A stretch of DNA of 61,917 bases from Gammaproteobacteria bacterium. Lineage in GTDB: Bacteria > Pseudomonadota > Gammaproteobacteria > UBA4575. A program made the translations under genes and the position numbers. A model generated the notes under the pieces. It did no database searches, was not told where the DNA came from, and saw only the letters and a list, made by a program, of their open reading frames with translations. The stretch covers positions 1-61,917 of the forward strand of contig JAPOYL010000031.1 of the NCBI GenBank assembly GCA_026706595.1, given 5' to 3'. This document shows positions 56,554 through 61,917 of the stretch, piece by piece; the first letter of the stretch is position 1; every line of letters begins with the position of its first letter.

Positions 56554-57423
56554 CTATACGCGATTATACTCGCATAGCGAATACACAGGCGAACGATTCA
56601 TGCCCTTCGTCACGAAAGCCGTAAACTCCGCCGGACAATCCGCGGCGATGGCCTGTGCCTGGTGGAGGGACTCGCAGGGTGCAAACAGACCGCTTCCCGA
56701 GCCCGTGAGCCGGACACGCGAATGCTGGCTAAGCCATTGCCAGGCACGCTCCACATCGGCATGTTGACGGGCGATCGGCTCGAATACATTCTGTGTTCGC
56801 GCCAGCGTGAAGTCGTGTGCCGAAATCGGTGCACAGTCCCGTGTCAGATCCTGTTCGGAAAACATTTTCCGGGTGTCGAGATGCACACGGGGAAATACCG
56901 CAACGTACCAGGGCTCGGGGAAATCCATGGCCTGCAACTGCTCGCCGATTCCTTCCACCCAGCAGGCCTCCCCGCGCACAAACACCGGAACATCGGCACC
57001 CAGTTGCACAGCAATTGCCTCCAGGGCCCTGACGTCCAGACCGCAGTCCCAGAGACGATTGAGCGCCAGCAACACCGTGGCCGCATCGGAACTGCCGCCA
57101 CCAAAACCCGCACCGGTCGGTATGACCTTCCTGAGACGGATGTCCACGCCCTTTTGCATGCGGCATTCGCGTTGCAACAGCCTGGCCGCACGCACCGTCA
57201 AGTCGTCGCCACGAGGCATGCCGTTATCGGCATCGGTACACCGGATACCTCCATCCTCATTGACTGCGAGACTCAACTCATCGCAGACGTCAATAAACTG
57301 GATAGCCGTTTGCAGCAGGTGATAGCCGTCGGCCCGGCGGCCCACGATATGCAGGAAGAGGTTCAGCTTTGCCGGAGCCGGCCATGTGCCGCCAGCCCGA
57401 CCATCGCGTGTGTCGGTATTCAA
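56554..57423 (-). CDS. ispE: 4-diphosphocytidyl-2-C-methyl-D-erythritol kinase
   Basis: IspE phosphorylates CDP-methylerythritol in the MEP isoprenoid pathway. The 289-residue product has PAPAKLNLFLHIVGRRADGYH and the GHMP ATP loop IPTGAGFGGGSSDAATVL. It carries CARTQNVFEPI-like and GSGSGLFA C-terminal motifs. It is preceded by lolB with a 51-base gap and followed by tRNA-Gln. The order TPR-lolB-ispE-tRNA-prs is conserved. Confidence 0.97.
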   Translation of the reverse strand: MNTDTRDGRAGGTWPAPAKLNLFLHIVGRRADGYHLLQTAIQFIDVCDELSLAVNEDGGIRCTDADNGMPRGDDLTVRAARLLQRECRMQKGVDIRLRKVIPTGAGFGGGSSDAATVLLALNRLWDCGLDVRALEAIAVQLGADVPVFVRGEACWVEGIGEQLQAMDFPEPWYVAVFPRVHLDTRKMFSEQDLTRDCAPISAHDFTLARTQNVFEPIARQHADVERAWQWLSQHSRVRLTGSGSGLFAPCESLHQAQAIAADCPAEFTAFVTKGMNRSPVYSLCEYNRV

Positions 57424-57474
57424 TGTCGCTCCTTCAGTCTGCGACAGGCTCCACTGACTGGTTCGATGGCGTAT

Positions 57475-58077
57475 TCAAAACCACCGGTCCACAATGATTT
57501 TCGCATCCAGGCTGGTGCTTGAAATCACAATCAACGCCGGCAATGCCGGTGACCCCTCGTGGTAGCGATTATAGTCAATGCTCCATCCTGCCTGGCTGAG
57601 GTGCCTGAGACGGCCCTGTGCATCGAGCTCCAGCGACAGGACTTTCTGGTCGGGATCGGGGACACCACGCACCCAATACCGCAATCCGGTCACGGGCAAT
57701 GCATAGCCGAACAACTCCCGCATCAGGGTTTCCGGGTCTTTTGCAAGGTAATGTTCTCCCCTTGAGGTCTGGATTTCCACCTTCCCCGCCATTCCGGAGA
57801 TGGCCGCGGTCTTGCCTCCCAGCGGACCGTGCAAGTCGATGCTGAATGTCTGCAGGCGCTGCTCCCAGCGCACGCCCGCCTGGAACCCCTCGTCATCCGA
57901 TTTCCCGGCCACCCGGCCCTTCAGGCCCCATGTCTGCAGCTTTCCAAGGTGCGCGTGGTGATTTTCCCACGCCTGCTGGCGGGCGGAATCGGGAAGCGAA
58001 GGAACGGGCGGTTCGCGAACGGTTGCGCATGCAGCCAGCACCAGCAGGACAGCACAAAAAATACCGGATCGGTGCAT
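57475..58077 (-). CDS. lolB: Outer-membrane lipoprotein LolB
   Basis: LolB receives lipoproteins from LolA and inserts them in the outer membrane. The 200-residue product from the ATG at 58077 has a lipobox VLAAC with the modified cysteine at 17, then WGLKGRVAGKSDDEGFQAGVRW, SIDLHGPLGGKT, and LRYWVRGVPDP. It follows the TPR gene by 13 bases and precedes ispE, as in pseudomonads and enterics. Confidence 0.95.
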   Translation of the reverse strand: MHRSGIFCAVLLVLAACATVREPPVPSLPDSARQQAWENHHAHLGKLQTWGLKGRVAGKSDDEGFQAGVRWEQRLQTFSIDLHGPLGGKTAAISGMAGKVEIQTSRGEHYLAKDPETLMRELFGYALPVTGLRYWVRGVPDPDQKVLSLELDAQGRLRHLSQAGWSIDYNRYHEGSPALPALIVISSTSLDAKIIVDRWF

Positions 58078-58090
58078 CGGACCATGCACC

Positions 58091-59848
58091 TTACTGCTGG
58101 AATTTTCTTTGCAGTTCCAGCAGGTATTCCTCATCGGGAAAGCGCTCCAACACTTCCTGCATCATTTTTCTTGCACCGTCGTGATCTCCCTGTGCCCAGA
58201 ACAATTCCACAAGATGCCCGCCGATTTCTGCATCCTTGAGCAGCCCGTATGCCTTGCGCAGGTACTGCTCCGCCTGCTCGTAATTGCCTAGGCGAAACTG
58301 GACCCAGCCCATGCTGTCGATGACCGCAGGATCATCCGGGCGGATCTCAAGGGCACGCTGGATGTATACCAGTGCCTCATCAATGCGGAAGTTATGATCG
58401 GCCAGGGTATATCCCAGGGCATTCAATGCCGAGGCATTGTCCGGGTCGTTGGACAGGATAGCTCTCAGATCGGATTCAAGCATGTCGATCCGGTCGATTT
58501 CTTCGGCCATCAAGGCGCGTGCATACAGCAGGTCACTATGGCCCGGAAACTTTTGCAGCCCTTCGCTATACAAGTCGATGGCCGCCACGTAGAGCTTTTG
58601 ATCGTGCAACAGCTGTCCCTCGATCAAATACACCTGGACCACGTCGTCCGTCGAGTCCAGTTGAGCGCGAAATTCAACCAGATACTGCTGGGCCCTTTCC
58701 AGGCCTTCGAGATCCGCATAAATGGACGCAATCCGGGCTCTGGAATCCAGGTAATACTGCCTTTTCCCTACTTTCTCGAATTCGGCGATGGCTGTCTGAA
58801 AGTCGTTTTGCTCCTCGGCGATCCGGCCCAGGTAATAATGTCCCTCATCCTTGCGCTGGCCCTGCTGGATCAAGCGGGTGAAATCTTCCCGGGCGACCTC
58901 AAACTGCTCCTGCTGCAAATGCAGCAGGCCGAGTGTGTAGATCAATTCGCTGTCTTCGGGACTTTCCGCATGCAGTGCCTCGAACTCGGCCTCGGCCTCT
59001 TCGTATCGTTTTGCAGTCAGCAGCATGCGCGCATACGAGATGCGCAGTTCGCGGTTTTGCGGGGCTTCCTCGGCCAGCGCCTTCATGTTCGTGAGGGCAT
59101 CATCGGTTTCCTCAAGCCCCAGCAAGGCCTGGACCTGCAGGATGCGGGCTTCTGTCAGGTCCGGCCCAAAGCCGATGGCCAGTTCGCTTTCATCCAGTGC
59201 ACGCAGATAATCCCCGGCCTGCAGGGCAAAGCCGGCGAGCGTGAGATGCCCATAGGGGTTTTCAAAATGCTCGTTGACCAGCTTCTCGAGCAGCCGCATG
59301 GCCGCTTCGGAATCAGGCTCTCGGGTCAGTATGGCACCAATGATGCCAAAGCCATTTTGCGGGGCATCCCCGGACGCCTGTATGATTTTTTCAAATTGCA
59401 CCAACGCCCGATCAACGTTCCCGTTTCTCAGTTCAAGCACACCGAGAATCTGGTGCAACTTCGGATCGTCAGCCGCCAGTTCCGACCAGCGATGTGCCGC
59501 CCGCAGACCTACTTCCCAGTTCCTGGCCACCATGGCAATTCGTGTCGCGCGTTCGGCCACCTGCGGATCGTCACTGAGTTCGGTAGCACGCACGTAATGC
59601 TCCAGCGCCTGGTGAACGTCATTGAACTGACCAGATAACTCGCCCAGGAGAATTTCATACAACAGGTCTGAGTGGGTGTCGTACTCGGAGGCAGGCGCCT
59701 GGCTTATCTCAAGCGGCGGATCCGGGTCCGGCATGCGTTCGGCTTCGGCGGTTTCGACAGGCGCGGTGGCACAACCGGACAGCCAGAGCGCAGCCGCAAG
59801 CAGGATTGGCCCCTCCAAAACCTGCAGAATAGAGAACTTTATTGCCAA
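58091..59848 (-). CDS. TPR-repeat lipoprotein
   Basis: This 585-residue protein has a lipobox LSGC (cysteine about 26) and then many tetratricopeptide repeats across most of its length (for example LGYTLADHNFRIDEALVYIQRALEI), rich in glutamate. It is typical of the TPR protein upstream of lolB in pseudomonads, whose job is not established. It could be a scaffold at the outer membrane. It is divergent from hemA, and its upstream 167 bases hold an inverted repeat. Confidence 0.92.
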   Translation of the reverse strand: MAIKFSILQVLEGPILLAAALWLSGCATAPVETAEAERMPDPDPPLEISQAPASEYDTHSDLLYEILLGELSGQFNDVHQALEHYVRATELSDDPQVAERATRIAMVARNWEVGLRAAHRWSELAADDPKLHQILGVLELRNGNVDRALVQFEKIIQASGDAPQNGFGIIGAILTREPDSEAAMRLLEKLVNEHFENPYGHLTLAGFALQAGDYLRALDESELAIGFGPDLTEARILQVQALLGLEETDDALTNMKALAEEAPQNRELRISYARMLLTAKRYEEAEAEFEALHAESPEDSELIYTLGLLHLQQEQFEVAREDFTRLIQQGQRKDEGHYYLGRIAEEQNDFQTAIAEFEKVGKRQYYLDSRARIASIYADLEGLERAQQYLVEFRAQLDSTDDVVQVYLIEGQLLHDQKLYVAAIDLYSEGLQKFPGHSDLLYARALMAEEIDRIDMLESDLRAILSNDPDNASALNALGYTLADHNFRIDEALVYIQRALEIRPDDPAVIDSMGWVQFRLGNYEQAEQYLRKAYGLLKDAEIGGHLVELFWAQGDHDGARKMMQEVLERFPDEEYLLELQRKFQQ

Positions 59849-59884
59849 TATACTATGTTGAGTTGAGAACTCGATTAAACTATT

Positions 59885-59908
59885 ACAGATATTACTTGAG
59901 TTATCTGT
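59885..59908. promoter_or_regulatory. Inverted repeat in the TPR-hemA divergent region
   Basis: ACAGATA (59885-59891) and TATCTGT (59902-59908) are perfect inverted copies 10 bases apart, in the AT-rich part of the 167-base gap. The arrangement resembles an operator for a dimeric regulator near either promoter. No regulator is identified, and chance remains possible. Confidence 0.4.
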
Positions 59909-60015
59909 GCATTACATATGCAATTTGGCAGAATCCACAGTGACTAGGACAGACCATGTCATGCCCGTATCCCAACCTGCACGATCCCCATTTGCAGTGA
60001 ACATTTCCTGTTCCC

Positions 60016-61293
60016 ATGGCTTTACTCACGCTTGGCATTAACCACACGACCGCGCCGGTTCATGTGCGTGAGCTTGTCGCCATCAGCGAGCAGAACCTGC
60101 GCGCTGCGCTGCGAAAACTGATCGAGGTTCCCCAGGTCAAAGAGGCCCTGATCGTGTCGACCTGCAACAGAACCGAGCTGTACTGCAAGGTGACGCAGAT
60201 GCATGAAGGCAAAAAGGGCATCCTGGACTGGTTGAACACCTTCCACAACCTAAGGTCCGATCACACGGCACCGTACCTGTATGACTACCAGGACCGTTCC
60301 ACGGTACACCACATCTTTCGCGTGGCCTGCGGGCTGGACTCGATGGTACTCGGGGAACCGCAAATCCTGGGACAGCTGAAGACTGCCTACCAGGACGCCT
60401 CGAAGGCAGGCACTGTCGGGCGTGACCTCAACCAGCTTTTCCAGCATGCCTTCAGCGTGGCCAAGGAAGTGCGAACGAGCACGGAGATCGGCGCGAACCC
60501 GGTGTCGGTGGCATCCGCAGCAGTTTCGCTGTCGAAAAAAATATTCGGGGAACTGCAGCATCATTCCGCCCTGCTGATCGGTGCAGGCGAGACCATTGAA
60601 CTTGCAGCCGAACATCTGAAAGCTGCCGGGATCCGCAAGATCGTGGTTGCCAATCGCAGTGTCGAACGCGCAGAGAACATCGCCGAGCGCGTCGGCGGGC
60701 ACGGCGTGGGCCTGAGCTTTGTCAACGCCGCCCTGCCCGAGTCCGAAATCGTGATCACGGCGACGGCCAGCACGCTGCCGATTCTCGGCAAGGGACTGGT
60801 TGAGCGCGCCCTGAAAAAACGCAAGCACAAGCCCATTTTCATGGTGGATCTTGCCGTCCCCAGGGACATCGAACCCGAGGTTGCCGGGCTTTCCGATGTC
60901 TACCTGTACACGGTGGACGACCTGCAGGATGTCATCCAAGACAACCTGAAGTCCCGCCAGAAAGCAGCCAGGGCCGCCGAGGAAATTATTGCCAGAGAGG
61001 TCGAAAAATTTTTCCTGCGACAGCGCGGACAAGGGGTGGTCGATACCGTGCGCGCCTTTCGTGACAAGACCGAATCGCAGCGCGACGATGTGCTGGAGAA
61101 AGCCAGGAAAATGCTCGAGCAGGGAAAATCGGTGGAGGAAACCCTGCACTACCTAGCCTATACCTTGAGCAACAAGTTCATGCACGACCCCAGCGAAGCA
61201 CTGAACCTGGCTGCCAAGCAAGGCAAAAACGAGTTGATCGATGCCGCGCGGATACTGTTAAATATCCCGCCCGATGGCCCCAATGAATACTAG
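60016..61293 (+). CDS. hemA: Glutamyl-tRNA reductase
   Basis: HemA reduces glutamyl-tRNA to glutamate-1-semialdehyde, starting tetrapyrrole synthesis. The 425-residue product has the catalytic cysteine at 50 ([10 protein letters not shown]), [15 protein letters not shown], the NADPH domain with [30 protein letters not shown], and a C-terminal dimerisation helix. prfA follows after 92 bases, as in many proteobacteria. Confidence 0.98.
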   Translation: MALLTLGINHTTAPVHVRELVAISEQNLRAALRKLIEVPQVKEALIVSTCNRTELYCKVTQMHEGKKGILDWLNTFHNLRSDHTAPYLYDYQDRSTVHHIFRVACGLDSMVLGEPQILGQLKTAYQDASKAGTVGRDLNQLFQHAFSVAKEVRTSTEIGANPVSVASAAVSLSKKIFGELQHHSALLIGAGETIELAAEHLKAAGIRKIVVANRSVERAENIAERVGGHGVGLSFVNAALPESEIVITATASTLPILGKGLVERALKKRKHKPIFMVDLAVPRDIEPEVAGLSDVYLYTVDDLQDVIQDNLKSRQKAARAAEEIIAREVEKFFLRQRGQGVVDTVRAFRDKTESQRDDVLEKARKMLEQGKSVEETLHYLAYTLSNKFMHDPSEALNLAAKQGKNELIDAARILLNIPPDGPNEY

Positions 61294-61385
61294 TCCCATC
61301 TGCCGTACTCCGGCATGACAGGCCGGGCAGCCGGGAGGCCCTGTATACGGCAGCCGGCCGGTGTTCCTGCACTACAGTTCGCACC

Positions 61386-61917
61386 ATGAAAGATTCAATT
61401 GTCCACAAGCTTGAGACCCTCAAGGAGCGGCATGAGGAAATTTCCGTCTCGCTTTCGGATGCGGAAATTGTCAAGGACCAGACCCGGTTTGCTGCACTTT
61501 CCAGGGAGTACTCGCAACTGGAACCCATCGTGAAAAAATTCGATGAGCACCGACGCCTCATGAAAGACCTCGCCTATGCACAGGAACTGCTGGGCGATCA
61601 GGATGTAAGCCTGAAAAAAATGGCCCAGGAGGAAACCAAAGCCACTACACGGCGCATCGATCAACTCGAGGGCGAATTGCAGGTGCTGCTTCTGCCCAAG
61701 GACCCGCACGACCAGGGCAATGTCTTCCTGGAGGTCCGCGCCGGCACCGGCGGGGATGAAGCCGCCATTTTTGCCGGCGACCTGTTCCGCATGTATTCCC
61801 GTTACGCAGAAAACAAAAAGTGGAAAATCGAAGTGCTCAACAAGAGCGAGGGCGACCACGGAGGGTACAAGGAAATCATTGCCAAGATCTCCGGCACCGA
61901 CGTGTACTCAAACCTGA
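61386..61917 (+). CDS. prfA: Peptide chain release factor 1 (partial, 3' end outside the window)
   Basis: RF1 releases peptides at UAA and UAG. Only the first 177 codons are present, cut by the window end. They encode the N-terminal helical domain and the start of the central domain, with [26 protein letters not shown], the conserved RF1/RF2 segment. The stop-codon-recognition and GGQ motifs would lie beyond 61917. The 92-base hemA-prfA gap holds TGCCGTA (61301-61307) and TACGGCA (61346-61352) as inverted copies. hemA-prfA is a standard pair, with prmC often next. Confidence 0.95.
   Translation, partial: MKDSIVHKLETLKERHEEISVSLSDAEIVKDQTRFAALSREYSQLEPIVKKFDEHRRLMKDLAYAQELLGDQDVSLKKMAQEETKATTRRIDQLEGELQVLLLPKDPHDQGNVFLEVRAGTGGDEAAIFAGDLFRMYSRYAENKKWKIEVLNKSEGDHGGYKEIIAKISGTDVYSNL

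Overview
The window reads as a continuous chromosomal segment of a GC-rich gammaproteobacterium. Nearly all of it is core metabolism, and gene order matches blocks I recall from Pseudomonas: mtaD/mtnA-gyrA-serC, pheA-tyrA-aroA-cmk-rpsA-ihfB, ubiG-mupP-yciK, argG/rnt/grxD, and TPR-lolB-ispE-tRNA-Gln-prs-rplY-pth-ychF-tRNA-Met beside hemA-prfA. Other traits do not look like Pseudomonas: a GTP-dependent PEP carboxykinase, exosortase-A-type accessory genes, and a lone EgtD. I therefore infer a non-pseudomonad gammaproteobacterium and do not name a genus. I see no integrase, transposase, CRISPR array or rRNA.

Layout. 338-7666 (minus strand) is an aromatic amino acid and translation operon running pheA, tyrA, aroA, cmk, rpsA, ihfB, lapB. 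7667-18157 is an insert of about 10.5 kb between pheA and serC, which are neighbours or near neighbours in relatives. It holds a four-gene peptide/nickel-type ABC importer (Tat-exported binding protein, two permeases, fused double ATPase), a GabD-like aldehyde dehydrogenase, and an acyl-CoA ligase, PLP decarboxylase and acyl carrier protein of the kind found beside exosortase A. 18158-23075 is serC, gyrA and mtnA. 23195-28071 (plus) is mtaD, ubiG, a MupP/Gph phosphatase, rmuC and yciK. 28059-33582 (minus) is a MagIII-like DNA glycosylase, rluB, scpB, scpA, trpS, an M50 protease and yciO.

33743-45188 holds yciI, folE, mlaA, argG, rnt, grxD, an asparagine-synthase-like amidotransferase next to hyuB, a PuuD-like membrane protein, argD-argF and egtD. 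45386-52662 holds nadC, mazG, pckG, a putative molybdenum-carrier protein, a SYLF-domain protein, a cytochrome c and an alanine/sodium symporter. 52894-61917 is the tRNA-Met/ychF/pth/rplY/prs/tRNA-Gln/ispE/lolB/TPR block, with hemA and a truncated prfA divergent from it.

The best candidate for something new is the 13.3-18.1 kb cluster. A ligase, a carrier protein and a decarboxylase could make a carrier-bound amine, as BtrJ/BtrI/BtrK do in butirosin synthesis. Here they lack an exosortase, sit beside a succinate-semialdehyde-dehydrogenase-like gene, and are wedged into a core gene block. That function is inference. Start codons below were chosen from Shine-Dalgarno spacing, family length and neighbour overlap, so several differ from the longest open frame.
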